From: Apodospora peruviana
Taxonomy: Eukaryota; Ascomycota; Sordariomycetes; Sordariales; Lasiosphaeriaceae
DNA: 64,000 nucleotides
Direction: 5' to 3'
Assembly: GCA_033439685.1 (NCBI GenBank)
Contig: JAUEDM010000002.1
Span: forward strand, 992,001-1,056,000
Below, in pieces: positions 20,701 through 33,345 of this stretch (positions are counted from its first letter, which is position 1; every line of letters starts with the position of its first letter). A program made the position numbers and the translations under genes. The notes under the pieces were generated by a model. The model saw only the letters and a program-made list of their open reading frames with translations. It was not told the origin of the DNA and searched no databases.

Positions 20701-20953
20701 GTGTATCTTTACATGGACTTCTTGTGCGGCTGTACGCTCCACGAGATGGTGTGGCCCTCCTCAACCTTGACCCATCGCACAATATACGACTGTTGGTTTG
20801 TCGCAAATAGACGTTAGCAATTGTTCGTATACAGTGAGCAGCGGGATAGAAATATAACGAAACGCGCAAGCGAAGACGGGATGGTCTGTCATCGTGTCGC
20901 GTATGTGTTGGACATACCTTGCTGTGGATCTCCAGCTGCTCTATGCCTGCCAT
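17701..20953 (-). CDS. OSH3: Osh3-type oxysterol-binding-related lipid transfer protein
   Basis: Three exons: 20953-20918, 20789-20713 and 20653-17701 (introns 128 and 59 bp, GTATGT...CAG and GTAAAG...CAG), giving 1021 residues. It begins MAGIEQLEIHSKSYIVRWVK and continues WSVQPHKKSINFAIVKHPG, an N-terminal GOLD-type domain (to about 150) as in yeast Osh3. A PH domain follows (about 223-313, TGTLLKRRRKKGQGYARRFF ... EWARALERA). An FFAT-type VAP-binding motif, EFFDAEA, lies at 537-543 with acidic residues nearby. The C-terminal ORD carries KPFNPLLGETFE (708-719). Osh3 moves PI4P at ER-plasma membrane contacts; the GOLD/PH/FFAT order supports that role. The ORD fingerprint normally written EQVSHHPP reads EKVCHRPV (737-744). 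A naive start at 20742 lies inside intron/exon read-through and is wrong. Confidence 0.92.
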
Positions 20954-22491
20954 GGTCGTAGCTCAAAGGTAATGCGTACTCGTTGCCGTCGTTGGCGGAC
21001 CTGGCAACCTTAACCTTGTACTCCCCAAACCACCAGGTTTTTATTGACTTATTGAACACGTCGGAATACTCAAGAGGCCCATTGCCGAGCTATGGTTTCG
21101 CGGTTGCAGAGGAAAGAGAAATTGGGCTCGGAATCGAAATATAGTGCTCAGTAGGTATAGATGCCTGTTTGTCGGTGGCCTCTGCGAATTCAGGGCGGTG
21201 CAGGAACCTAGGGAAGCCAAGGCGACTAACGGACGGACGGACGGACAGACAGACGCAGGAATGGTAGGTAGACGTGACGGGCGGGATGGAACGCAAAGCG
21301 GACTTTGGATGACCGACTGACAGCAGCTTAAAGTATTTCGGGGTGCTGAGGTGTTCTTCAAGGTGGTTGGCGTTCTCATTGCGGCGGGCCAGTTCCAGGT
21401 TTTGTTTTAGCACTCCCGTGCCCGTCAGCGGCCGGGCCCCTGTTCATCCACAATGCCAGGATTTACAGGGCAAGCAAGGAACATCCACCATCATTCCCCC
21501 TCCAGGCTCCGCCATCAGCCTTACGGGCAGCAACACGCGATACCCAATTGAGGCTTGGCCTCGGCTTCTTCGGGTGTACCTCATCCCGTGATCCCGTCAA
21601 ATCCAGTCTGTCGATTTCTCGATGCATCTCGGAAACTAGTCGATGACCGATCTGATATTACCAACTCTTGGGTCCACCAAGTAGGTCAGGTAGGTAGATG
21701 TGCCATCATTCTTGGAAATCACGAAACATCTTTCCCACCTCGTCTTACTGCATCTCGGATGACAAGAGGTTGGGTTGCGTGTGTACCTGCACTTGGCAGG
21801 GATAAGTCTGTCTGGCTCGCTGTCCACCCAATCAGACGGGAATATCAGCCTTCGTCCATCCAAAATCACACGACCACCCACCATCCTGTCAGCGAGACAT
21901 ACGGAATATATCAGCCTTACTCATTTACCGTCTCTTCTCTTCATCTTACACGGCTGGTCAAAAATACCAACCGGCCTGCTAGCCTTGACCAGCATACAGT
22001 CCCGAAGCCCGAGGCAGTGGATAGTACCTTATCCATCCTCTAGCCAATGGAAAGAATCCAGAATGAAAGGACAAGGCAAGAAAAAAAAACATACAATACC
22101 TACTACCGGTACTCGTTTGACCCTCACTGGTTTATCTATGTTAAAGACAGGAGGTATTTACCTTACATATAGGCCAGAGCAAGCGAGGCCGGCATCAAAG
22201 TACGTAGATACCCCCACGGGCTACGCACGAGTAGTCAGGAAGTTGAGTAAATGTCAGTTCATTTCCTATCGCTCTCAAACGGTACGCCTATCATCTGAGT
22301 ATTAAACACGAAGTAGAAATAAAAAAGCATCATCAAACTATGCCAGCCTGTCTTCCAATCCCCGCTACCGACCAACTATTGTACCCACCCAGCATACAGC
22401 TCTTTTTAAAATATTTCTGCTTCCTTCCCTTTTCGGGGTCGCCATTGTGTCCCTTTTCATCATCATTTCCAGGTAGAGACCCACACTGGTG
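20954..22491. other. Intergenic region between SPT6 and OSH3
   Basis: 1.5 kb holding the OSH3 upstream region and the SPT6 3' flank. It contains a GGAC tetranucleotide repeat at about 21230-21255. Frames on both strands are unsupported. No other feature seen. Confidence 0.6.
21230..21255. repeat. (GGAC/AGAC)n tetranucleotide repeat
   Basis: About six units, first GGAC then AGAC. It lies about 280 bp upstream of the OSH3 start codon. Confidence 0.9.
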
Positions 22492-25400
22492 TTACATTCT
22501 ACCGCCCCTCTGCGCAACCCTAGTCATCTCTTTCTGGATGTGGAGCTTGAATCCGTTGCACAGCGCCAGCATGTCCGGGTACTGGCTTCTAAGCATCTCG
22601 TAACCGTGCGGCACCACCCTCACAGGCAAGGCAATAACCTGTGACGCGCGGCTAGTTTTGAAGCATAGGTAAAAGTATCCGGGTTTCTTGCTATCGATGC
22701 AGAAGGCATATGTCGACCGGTTCGGGTTGGCGTCAATATATGTGGTGAGCCATCTCTCTGTTAAGTGGTTAGTCAGATGGTCCAATGACAGGTACAAGGG
22801 GGTTAGCATACCAAGATCAGCCCTTGACCCCTTCTGGAACTTCTCATGCTGCATCAATTCATCCACCTTCTTCGCCATCGCCTTGACGTGGTCCACAATC
22901 AACTCGTCCAAATCGCTGTAGTTGTACTTGCCGCCAACCCTCAGGATTTTTCCGACTGCGAACTCATTCTCCTTTTGCAGCTCCAGCACATCGACATGCT
23001 GGTACACGCCGTCCGCCACTTTCCACGTGATGGCAAGATGATCATTGCCCTTAGACGAGGGGCGAACCACAACCTCTCCAGACGGCTGGCCACCCAGGTA
23101 TTCCTCCGCCTGCGTGCTGTTGAAAGGCTTGAACAGCGGGTGCTTGATGACTCTCTGGGTACGGCCTGTCGTCTTGTCCTTCTCGCGTAGCTCCTCGCGA
23201 TCCATGTCCTCAAGCCTATAGTCCCACTGACCATGGTTATGGTCCATGCGCTTCCTATACGGTCTCCGCAGTTCCTCCTCCCGCATGGTGAGCTTGGCAA
23301 CAAAATCCTTCCTGTTGAGCTCAATCAGCTTCGCCTGGATGGTTTGCCCAACATGGAGGAACTCCTTGATGGAGTGCCTGTGGGAGACTTCGTGGGACTC
23401 AATCCGGCCCTCGATGCCGCAGTCAAGCTTGACAATGGCAAAGTCGTCCTTGACCACGCGGACGTTCACGGCTACAATCATACCCTCGCAAAGTGACTCG
23501 CGCGTCTCGCCTGTAAACATGGTGAAAATTTGGTCCGAGGGAAGCGCAGCAAAGTTCTTGCGCAGCTCTTCGTACGGAACCTGCAACTCTGCGCGAATGG
23601 TCTCGAGCGTGGCTCGCTTGCGCTGCTGGAACTCACGCTCAAGCTGCTCGGCATACTCTTCGAGAATGAGCTCGTTCACCTTTTCTTGCTCGTCCTCCTT
23701 GAAGAGCTTCCGGACAATAGCACCGGCGCCGTTCTCGTCCGTTTCTGCCTTGACGTCCTCTTCGTCAAGACCAAGAGCGTCTGCTGCGACCTTCCTGGCA
23801 AGCTCGTAGTCTTCAGGGTGCACACGTGTGTTGTCAAGCGGGTCAGAGTCCGGATTGGATGTGTCATACTCGATAAACAAGAAGCTGGCACAATTGTTCC
23901 AGACGCGAGGGCCAAGGACGGGAACCTTGTGACGCTCGGGATCACCCACAAGTTCATCACGCGAGGTCACAACGCCTCCGTTCAAGTTGATGCCCTTGAC
24001 AAGCAACGTCGCCTTTCGCGGACCTAGACCTGCGACATAGGGGAGGAGATGTGCTGTGTAGGAGTCGTGCATTGCGTCGTTGATATCCACACCGCAGAGA
24101 TTAACCATGTCAACCATGGCCGTCTCAAGATGCTTGTAGAGCTTTTCTTGCGGTAGATACTGCTGGTAAGGATGAATCAGTAGGGAGGTGACATCCTTGC
24201 CGAGAGCTGCATATTCCTTCATTGGGTTCTGCAGGTATCTTGCCAAGGCAATGCAGTACCGAGTGAGGGAGTTCATGGATGGGTGGTCGGCAACGGCACG
24301 AGGGCTGTCCTTGTACAACCGGGCCACTTCATCGTTGACCACGATGACTTCAAGCAGATCGCTCCGATACTCGTTCGTCTCAGGATCATCGTACTCTGGA
24401 CCCATTAACCTTTTCTCTTGGATGAGACTCTCAACATCCTTGATCAGTCGGTTCGTTTCGGCAGAGAAGCCAGATATGCCAATCACATCCGGGTTCCTGC
24501 GCTGGATGAGTGCGGCAAAGGCTTCTCGTTGTGATTCGTCACGAGCTAGATCCTTAAATTGGCCGTGTTCTGGGACCCTTCCATCTTCTTCAACCCATGT
24601 CCAGCACACACCATCACGTTTGGGATCTCCCATACCGTTGGAGAGTGTGAGCACACGCGGCATGGTACCCAGAATCATACCCTTTGGCTTCAGTGGCGCT
24701 TGGTCGAGCCTTTTGAAGTACTCCTCGCGACAGGTCTTGAGTAGCTCTTCCTGGCAAGCAGTCCGGAGCGAGTCCTTAACACCCTTTGAGATGATCTTCT
24801 CGAGCTTGGTAAAAGCAAGATCAAGTACCTTTTGCCTCTCCGAATTCCAAGCATCCGCAAGGTCACTGAAATTGTCCGAGGCGAACTCGCTGTACAGTTG
24901 CCTTCTGAACTCACGCTCGTTCTCAAGACTGAGCCGGACTTCAACCAGGCCCTCTTCTTCGGCCTTCATCATCTTCAGGAAGATTTCAGGCCGCTGTGCC
25001 AGATCGGAGATGGTCTGTTTGATGAGGTATTTGATTTCGTAATAGGGGTGAGACTCGTCAATCTTGCGCAGACCCTTCTCTGTCCGCTCGCAGCTCACCC
25101 AGCCCATTTGATAGTAGTTTATCCTGAAATGCTTGCGCATACGTGGACTATCAAAAAGCTCCTCGGCATACATCAGTCGAGCTGCGGTAATAACCTCGTC
25201 TCCAGTCTGGAAGTCATCGTCTGTCATGGAATCGGCGAGATCCATGGGCAGCCTGGCGTCATCATCAGAAGAGATCTTTTTGCCTTCTCGAAGAGCGTTC
25301 TGAGCCAGACGGTCCGGAGAAATTCCGAATGCTCGCACGAACTTGTACGTCTTTGACTTTCGGATACGCTCGAAAAGAGCTGTCTTGGCTCCCGGTCGCT

Positions 25401-26923
25401 TGATATCCCTTGAGGCGCCGTTACCCATCGCGGCAACATCTTTTAGTTGGGCCGAGTATTGGAAGTTGAGGTAATCTTGCAGATCCTGTAGCTCTTCCAT
25501 TGTCGCGGCTTGGCGGATCATATCTTCTAGGATCTCGTCCTGGACGCCGGCTGCTACCTTGAGGTTATCAAAAGACTTCTCTAGCGCATTCCTCTTCTCA
25601 ACCAAGGAGCGGAATTTGATGTCGAGATCCAGAATACGCCAGAGGTCGTCTTGGGTGAGGAGCTTTTCAGCATCAACAGTGTACTCGGGGGCGTCGGGAT
25701 CGTCGTGACTGCTTTGGTTCCTGACTTTTTTGGCATAGATGAGGTAGTCTCGCCGATGTTGGAAGACATAGGGGACCTCAACACCATCAATGACAAAGAA
25801 CTCCAACACCTTGCCAATAGCCTTGTTGAATGGGCCATGAAGGTCGCTGTTCAGTTGCTTCTTTGGCCACATGAGGTTTGTGATCCATCGCGCCTCCTCT
25901 TTGAACTGCTCGGCGGATATCATGAGATTCTTGAAGGGCTTGCGGTCGAGTTGGAATCGCTCCGGCTCGTCATTGGCCCTAATCTCATTGTCCTCGTCGG
26001 TGAGGAGCTTCTCGGCGAGCTGCGAGGGTTCAAAGACATCCTTGAGCTCAATATTCTGCACTTCACGCTCACGGTCTTCTTCCTCTTCTTCCATCTGCAA
26101 GGCCCAGTCGTATTCTTCTCCGTTGCCAAAGATAGCCTCCATGTCGTCGAGGGCATCCTTGTCCAGACCGGTGGTATCGGCAGTAAGGCCCTTGTCTCTC
26201 GGGCGGGCAACTTCCTCGTCCATTTTTCGGCGGATGCGCTCCTCATCGTCTTCGGGGTAGTCGTCCTCGATGAAGTCGTCAAACTCATCCGCCTGTCCCC
26301 TATGATTCGGACGTCCGTATGGTCGCTCACCAACTTCCTCGTCTTCGTCGGAGAAGATCTCCTCAGCAAGGTCACGGCGGCGGGGTGCCTGGTCTTCATC
26401 TCGGTGACCTCGCTTGAGTCGCTTGAATTTGGTAGGCTATTGGGTTGTCATCAGTTAGCGCAAGTGGTGCATTTTTATGGTGAGCTTACCTGGGTCTGTG
26501 TCTTGCGTTCCCACTCGGGGATAGCCTCGCCTATCAGATCAAGATCTTCCTCGTCCAGCTGTTCCTCCTCCTCGCGTTCAGCTCTGCGCCTCTTCTTCTT
26601 CTTGCGGCGCTCACGCTCTTCTGAATCTTCGCCTTCGTCTTCCTCATCTTCGTCGACGATAAAGCCTTCGCGTATCTGCGATGCGATGTCAGTACGTGCG
26701 AGCGCTAATTGAGTCACAGTGGTGGGAATTAGGCAGCATGGCTTACCCGTCGCGCCTCTTCTTCATCATCATCGTCTTCATCCTCCTCGCTCGAATCATC
26801 TATCGCGCCATCGGTTGTTCTCCGGCGGCGCGTCTCGCCGGTCTCCTCATCAAAGGATTCATCATCCTCCTCGTCGTCGAGGTCGGCCTCAGCATCAATG
26901 AGGTCTCGCATAGTGCCGCTCAT
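22492..26923 (-). CDS. SPT6: Transcription elongation factor Spt6
   Basis: Four exons: 26923-26747, 26675-26490, 26436-22812 and 22757-22492; introns 71, 53, 54 and product 1417 residues, the usual Spt6 size. The N-terminus (1-190) is extremely acidic, with EFDDFIEDDYPED at 172-184. IFGNGEEYDWAL (223-234) matches the known Spn1/Iws1-binding helix. It is followed by the helical core, a YqgF-like RNase H fold, HhH (LPYVAGLGPRKATLLVKGI, about 921), an S1 domain (about 1104-1172) and tandem SH2 domains (about 1215-1412) with WLTTYIDANPNRSTYAF and GYFYLCFKTS. Spt6 is a histone chaperone that travels with Pol II and binds the phosphorylated Rpb1 linker through its SH2 pair. The last intron (22811-22758: donor GTATGC, ACTAAC, ACAG) is 54 bp and stop-free, so it hides inside the open frame; conservation of ADLERWLTTYID supports its removal. 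Confidence 0.95.
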
Positions 26924-29833
26924 CTTGGCCGACGGTGTGGGGTGAGATTGGTGTGCGAGGGGGCGTTTCTCGGTCGCTTCTCCCGAGCCGGTGCGCGTGC
27001 TTCTAGCGGATGGGTGCACACGCTGGTCGCTGTTGGAGTGCAGCGTAATTGACGTTAGTTGCAAGAGGAAAGTCCTGGAGAAGGTGAAATAATTTCTGAT
27101 GGGGAGGTGCTGGAGCTATATAGCTGCCAAACAAAGGTCAATGTCGAGGGCGGATCTCGGCGACGACCCCAAAGTCTGCCACCAAAGGATGATTGAAGGA
27201 CGGAATTTTTGGGAAGCACGCTCCGATCAGGTACGCCACGCGCCACAAGTCGCGTTCAGTGTTAAGCCTCTTTGTCGGCACAGCTTGATCGCATATTGAC
27301 CCGTGCGTATGACCGGGGTGGACTGGTGCCTGCCTCCAAAGAGTCCAAACTGCGGTTTTCAAGTTTCCAGGCAGCTGCCAGGTCATTGGAGAGTTCGCCA
27401 TGGATGATCGGGAAGAGAGTTGAAGAAATTGAAGACGCCGTTGGCGGGATTCTGGTTATTATCTCTTTGAGATTCTTGACTGACGGATATCTCTTTTCTT
27501 GCATCGAGTTCGCGAACATGGACAAAGAATTTTGCGGGGCATTCCGGGGAATGGTCGTTACCTAACCTTGCACCAAGGAATTTGGCCTTTGTGGCAGCAG
27601 CTTCACAACCTGAAGCTCTCCAACAAAGTATTCTCTGGAAAAGTCATCAAGAAATATGCCATTAATCACATGTGCTACATGCTATTGGCAATCCATAAGA
27701 GGAGCTAAACCGTTCTCATAAGTTTTTCAACAGTCGGAGCACAGTCCGAGAAGCTTGGAATCAAGCGTCCTCGTTGGGGCTCGTAGGGATTCTGAATTGC
27801 ACCTGCCACCCACGGCACCCAAAGTTTGGAAGTCCGAATATCATCAACTACGGACGTACAGTATCAAAAACGGTCATGCGATGTGGGCGTGGAGGCAATA
27901 ACACAGGACCGCTGCCAAGAGAAAAACCAGGGCTGCGACTCGTGTTTGGCCACTTTCTCAGTTTCTCTCTGCCCAGTCTCCATTTCAACTCAAGGGCGTT
28001 GAGGGCGGCTATTGCGTCAATAATCGTCCTGATACGGGTTATCTTTGGCACACTGAAGTGCAAGCGCTCTCGGTGCCACACCGTACTTTATATAGATTGA
28101 CATACTCGTTTATCTGAAGCCAGACCTTGAGGGCCTTGCCGTATCATATATGCCCTATGTCAGAACGTAGAGCTGCAGAAGACATTTCACGCTTTGGTTC
28201 TTTGCCTCTGGCGTATGGGCTTATTGGTGGTGAGGGGCAACTTGGGCGCCAGTGCTCGGCGGCTCCAAGAAACTTCTGCCACCACCATCAACCGCCCAGC
28301 AGCGCTGGCCTGTCGGCCGCGCCACCAATCATAGCAACATGCCTTACATGAGACGCGGAGTGGCTTTGCCATCGTGATTGATGCTTTGCTGAGTTTGGTG
28401 TTGTGTCTTCGTGCCCTGTGGTGCAGATAGGGACGGTGCCACCGCCTTGGAGCTACCTAGGAAGCCGTCTGTGCATGATATCTTGCAGGTAGGCAGGTAT
28501 TATATGAACAAAATACATATTATCTTGACACTTGACAGACAAGCTCCTTCCAAGCGACATGTCCATGGAACTGATCTGGCGGGAACTGAAACGAAGCTGG
28601 AATCGCATGCCCCTACTCTGGCTGGGTCTACTACTGTCACTCGCCATACAATCATTCTGGCAACATCCATTGATGACCGGGTTGCTAGATTCGAGACATG
28701 ATTCTGAACCCGTTCAAAACGCCTGCTCCACAACACTGGAGAATAGCCCGTCCGTATCCCAGTCCTCCCCGCGATGTTTCCTGGGAAGTAAAGACGTGCC
28801 ATCAACTCTGTTTCGTACTGTTTTTTGTGGGTTGGCCGGATGAAACGAATAACACAGATCATATCTATCTATCATGTCTGCTTGGTTGAAGGGATTAATC
28901 GAAATGAAGTCTGCAATATGGTAGCTTGCTACCTCAGCTATTAGTATTCAGCTGTTGATGGAGATGGTCTGTAAGCAATAACCCGGGCATGCCGGGAAAG
29001 CCAGGCGTTAGCTTTGGGCTGGTGGGAAAAGGGGGCACAGTGCCAACATAGGTAGCTAATGACTGGCGGCACCGCAGGAGTGCTGGCCACCCCCCGGGGA
29101 GGGAAGGGGTCGTGCTGCATGTTCCCCTCTTTGGGTCATCCGTCTTCAAGGTTCCAGGCGGGCAGGTTAGACCCCACCTCGACAAGCCCAGGACTGAGCA
29201 TAACCGCAAGAACCTGTCCAGGCGTGCCAGGCACTTCTCACACCACCAAATTTTCAGACCGACCATCCATACAGTATCTCTCTCTCCAGCGCCTCATTAC
29301 GCTTAGAGTTTTTGTTGCCATAAGATATGTAAGTTAAGAACTCGCGACAACACCGACTTTCTGGGTTTGCTGACCAGGCCAACAGATCTAGGTCGCCATC
29401 CACAGGGACACCAGTCTGTCTCCTTTTCGCCTATCGCCTCAGGCTCGTTTGGCGGCGGTTTCGACTCCGGCTTCTGCCGCGCGCATTTGCTATCGGTCGA
29501 TAGCACCGGAACTCGACACCACTTCCGAAATCAAGACCTCTACGGCGATATATCCAACCCATACGGGCGAGTTCTTAGACGATATCGTTGCTGCTGCACA
29601 CATTCGGTGCGGCCCGTCCGAACGACTCCCAACCTTTTGCCCCGGCCCAATCCAAACTGGCTCGAACCATCAACCGTCCGATCCCACCTTCTGTCGACCC
29701 GCTGCCTTACCTAGGCGAGTGCGACTGTTTCCGTCGTAAACATAAATAAATACAACGGATAGATCATAATCCATCTCGACGACACGACCGAAGTACCTCC
29801 ACATTCCCCCTATCTCGTTCAAGTTCGCTCGCC
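26924..29833. promoter_or_regulatory. Long divergent upstream region of SPT6 and the MAPKK gene
   Basis: 2.9 kb between divergent start codons, one of the longest gaps in the window. Many short frames occur on both strands without motifs, codon bias or paired splice sites. A frame at 29449-29739 uses a TTG start and is probably MAPKK 5' leader sequence. No RNA gene or repeat was recognised. Confidence 0.5.
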
Positions 29834-31545
29834 ATGGCCGACGGATTCGCCCCGCGCTCCATGAAGCGCAAGAACGTCAAGGGCCTTGCCTTGTCGGCTC
29901 CCGCTCCCAAGCCTCCCCCGACTGCCGAGAGTGCCAACAACGGGGCTGGACCGGGAGACAAGGCGGACGAGAACCAGCTCGAGATTGGTATCGAGTTCAA
30001 CCTGGACTTGCGGCCCGAGGACCTTGAGATTATCAAGGACCTGGGAGCGGGAAATGGAGGAACAGTCAGTAAAGTCAGACATATCCCAACGAATACGGTT
30101 ATGGCGCGTAAGGTATGTCAGAGGAGCTAAGGTGATTGCATATTTGATATGGACGCCTAACTCGCGAGCAGATCATCCACGTCGAAGCCAAGAAAGAGAT
30201 GCGCAAGCGCATCGTTCGAGAACTTCAGATCATGCACGGTTGTCATTGCGAATTCATCGTCACATTCTATGGCGCGTTCCTCAACGATAACAACGACGTG
30301 ATCATGTGCATGGAGTATATGGATGTCGGGTAAGTAGCCCACCGACGTTCGCATAATCAGCTGCTGACCAGTCTGTGCAGTGCTCTCGACCGCGTTTCGC
30401 AAGTTTTCGGCCCCGTCCGCGTAGATGTGCTGGGAAAGATTGCCGAGGCGACACTCGGTGGCCTCACCTATCTGTACTCGAAGCATCACATCATGCACCG
30501 AGACATTAAACCATCCAACATCCTAGTCAACTCCAAAGGACACATCAAGTTGTGCGACTTTGGTGTTTCTGGAGAGCTGGTCAACTCCATCGCCGATACC
30601 TTTGTGGGCACATCAACCTACATGGCCCCGGAAAGAATCCAGGGCGAGAAGTACACCGTCAAGTCTGACGTGTGGAGTTTTGGCTTGACCATTATGGAGT
30701 TGGCCATCGGAAAGTTCCCATTCTCTTCGGGCGAGCAGCTATCCGATGCAGAGAACGCTCCCGCGGGCATTCTTGACCTCCTCCAACAAATCGTCCACGA
30801 ACCGGCGCCCAGGCTGCCAAAGAGTGATGCTTTCCCAGGGATCCTTGATGACATGATCCAGAAATGCCTGTTCAAGGAACCCGAGAAGCGGCCGACACCC
30901 CAAGAGCTCTTTGTAAGTGCTCTGTCTTGGCTGACGTCTCCACTGCTGACCACGTCGTAGGAACGTGACCCGTTCGTTCAAGCAGCCAAGAGGACACCAG
31001 TCGATCTGAAAGAGTGGGCGTGCAGTATGATGGACAGAGATAACCGTAAATCTCATCTCGCGCCGCAGTTGTCCCCCGCGACCCAAGAACTGTTGCGAGG
31101 AAGCGACTCTCCCACACAGACACCCACGCAAGGTGAGATCCCCGTTCTAATCCCCACGGTTTCACCTCATGACATTTTTGGCAGCGTACGGTCGAATCGA
31201 TCCCCGGTATGCGAGGGACCAGGCAGCGTTGGCCGCACAGGTGGACCGCCTGTACATTCGCGACTGGGATCACGAGTAATTAGCAGGAGCCCAGTTCTCG
31301 GAGGGTCGGGGCAACAACAGGACGTGGTGTCAGAACGCCGCAGCTCCTCCCCGTACTCGACTCCGCAGACAACCCCGGTGCATTTCTCGCTGCCTATGCG
31401 CTCACGTCCTTCCCCTGGACTTTCGCCTTGGCCCAGTGTTCGACGATCAGCACGACCACCACCACGCCCGGCAGAGGATGAAGCCCAGAAGGAGAATCGA
31501 CGCCAGGCGGCCATTATTGAATCGACTCAGCAAGGGATAATTTGA
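29834..31545 (+). CDS. STE7: Ste7/MEK-2-type MAP kinase kinase
   Basis: Four exons: 29834-30112, 30172-30329, 30381-30912 and 30961-31545 (introns 59, 51 and 48 bp), giving 517 residues in the simplest model. The N-terminal KRKNVKGLAL (11-20) fits a MAPK docking site. The kinase domain has GAGNGGTVSK, the lysine MARKII, the catalytic loop HRDIKPSN (185-192), DFGVSGELVNSIADTFVGTS with the dual activation sites Ser215 and Thr219, and APERIQGE. This is the MAPKK of the pheromone/invasive-growth (Fus3/Kss1-type) module, orthologous to fungal MEK-2/Mst7/Fst7 proteins; phosphorylation by a Ste11-type kinase is family knowledge. The kinase core is secure. The tail after about residue 380 is uncertain: a consensus-like 52-bp intron at 31133-31184 may be spliced, giving a different C-terminus (see findings). 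Confidence 0.92.
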
Positions 31546-32263
31546 TTCGCTGTCCGTCTGTCTGCCAGCATGTCACCCAGGGGGGGGGATGAAGATATTG
31601 GTGTGAGGTAAGGACAGGAAAGAGAGGGAAAATGGGGCATATAAACACACTTGCCGTTTTTCTGTCACCTCCATCTGCTCCCTTCCTTCCGTCATCATCT
31701 GTCCCACTTTGTCTCACTGTGGTCGTGTACGGGTTAATCACGCTGCTTGCTTGAGCATTTTTGTCACAGCATTTTCTGTGAGTTTGGAAGGCGTAATACC
31801 TGTCAAGTTCTGTGTGATGGGGAAAATTCTTTTACCACAAGCCCTGTTTCTTTTTTTTATATGTTGTCATTTCTTATTGTTTGTTTTGGCCAAATTTTCG
31901 CAGACACAAATGAGCAGCACATTTTGCATTCTTATCAACTTCTGATTATATCATCTTGAAAAAATAAAAACCGGTGAGTACTTAGCAAGAAGCGCTGACT
32001 CATGGCTGATGATAGTGGCGCGGGTGGGGATCAACTGTGGTTATAAGATGCTTTTCATTTTGTGTATCTAGGTGGGACCTAATCTGATCGTGATGGACGG
32101 GTTGCATGCTCCATTCGTCGTTCTACACCTGCCCGGTACCTACCAGGGCTAAGCACATAAGAGCAGACATCGTATGTTCACCTTCCCTGGCACCTCCTAT
32201 ACAACACGACCCAATGTGCTATACTGAGATCCACAGAACACACTTCGACACAAGTACGTTCGT
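31546..32263. other. Intergenic region between convergent gene ends
   Basis: 718 bp of 3' flanks of the MAPKK gene and the HAD gene. The middle is T-rich (31,840-31,960). No gene or repeat was recognised. Confidence 0.6.
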
Positions 32264-33345
32264 TCACAGCCGACCCTCCTCAAGCAGATCTATCAGCTCG
32301 TCAAGCCGCGAAATCACCACATCGGTGTCCTCGTGCTCGGCCAGGTGCCTGTTCACATCATTGACCAGCAACACCGTCTTGGCGCCCGCTTTCCGTCCGG
32401 CCGTCATGTCGTCGATGCTGTCACCCACCATGATAAGCGCGCTCGCGTCCGCCACCGGCTCGCCGGTCTCGGTTTCTAACAGATCGTCCTGGCCCTTGTC
32501 CTGGGCGACATGGGGGTGGTGGTCCTCCTCGTCAGTAGGGATCCCGGCCTCGCCGGTGGATTTTCTGGTCAGGCCCCAGGACTTGGCGATGTGCAGGATG
32601 CCGGCCGGGTCGGGCTTGGGCGGGCGGAACTCGCGGGTCACTATGGGCGCGAAGACGCTTCCTGACAAAAATTTGGTGAGCAGGTTCTCGACGGGGGCGT
32701 CGAAGTTGCGCGTGCAGATGCCCTTGCGGATGCCGCGCGAGTCGAGGTAGGTCATGAGTTCCACGAGGCCGGGCTGCGGGACCTGGGACGCCATTGCTGT
32801 GGATTCGATCTCGCGGATCGCGTTCATGGCGGCCGCTTGCTCGGTGGCTGTGGGCAGGGAGTAGACGTGCTCTAGGATGTCTTGTTTCTTGGGGATGCCG
32901 AGGGCTTTGCGCATCTCGGCGAACATGTAGGTCTGGGGTTCGCTATTAAAATCTTGTTAGTTATGCTGTTTGTGTGGTGAAATACGGGCTAGGGGGGTGG
33001 ACTAGGGGTAATAGGGATGGGTGAGAAAGATCTCGTGGTTGTGAAATGAACTTTTTCACCCATATAAGGAAAATGAACGAATGGGTCATGAATGATGGAT
33101 GTCGGTTTATAAGAGGATACTAGAAAATAAACGGACATTGTCAAAACTCACCATAGTGTGCCATCCATATCAAAAACGATGCCTTCGAGCTTGCGAGCCT
33201 CGGGGTGCATGTCGGCCGTGAACGGCTTGCTCAACGGCGCGAATCTCTTGGCCATGATTGCCGGTTGCATCAAGACGGACGATCTTCGCATGTGGTGCAA
33301 CGGCGCCAACCTTCCGACTTGGCGAAACAGATAATTACGATTCAT
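32264..33345 (-). CDS. HAD-superfamily phosphatase, probably organellar
   Basis: Two exons: 33345-33152 and 32942-32264, with a 209-bp intron (donor GTGAGT, acceptor AATAG), giving 290 residues. HAD motif I is FDMDGTLC with nucleophile Asp59 and acid/base Asp61, reconstructed across the splice into DGTLCEPQTYMFAEMRKALG. Motif II is about GICTRNFD, motif III RPPKPDPAG, and motif IV IMVGDSIDDMTAGRKAGA. The long helical cap between motifs I and II is of the phosphoglycolate phosphatase/beta-phosphoglucomutase type. The first 45 residues are basic and acid-poor (MNRNYLFRQVGRLAPLHHMR), compatible with mitochondrial import, though internal Mets could give a cytosolic form. The substrate cannot be told from sequence. 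Confidence 0.85.

Noticed and set aside
20654..20742. N-terminus of OSH3 read continuously from 20742
   Set aside because: This reads through a GT-AG intron; splicing restores the conserved HKKSINFAIVKHPG junction.
29449..29739. 96-codon frame upstream of the MAPKK
   Set aside because: Begins at TTG, not ATG; probably 5' leader.
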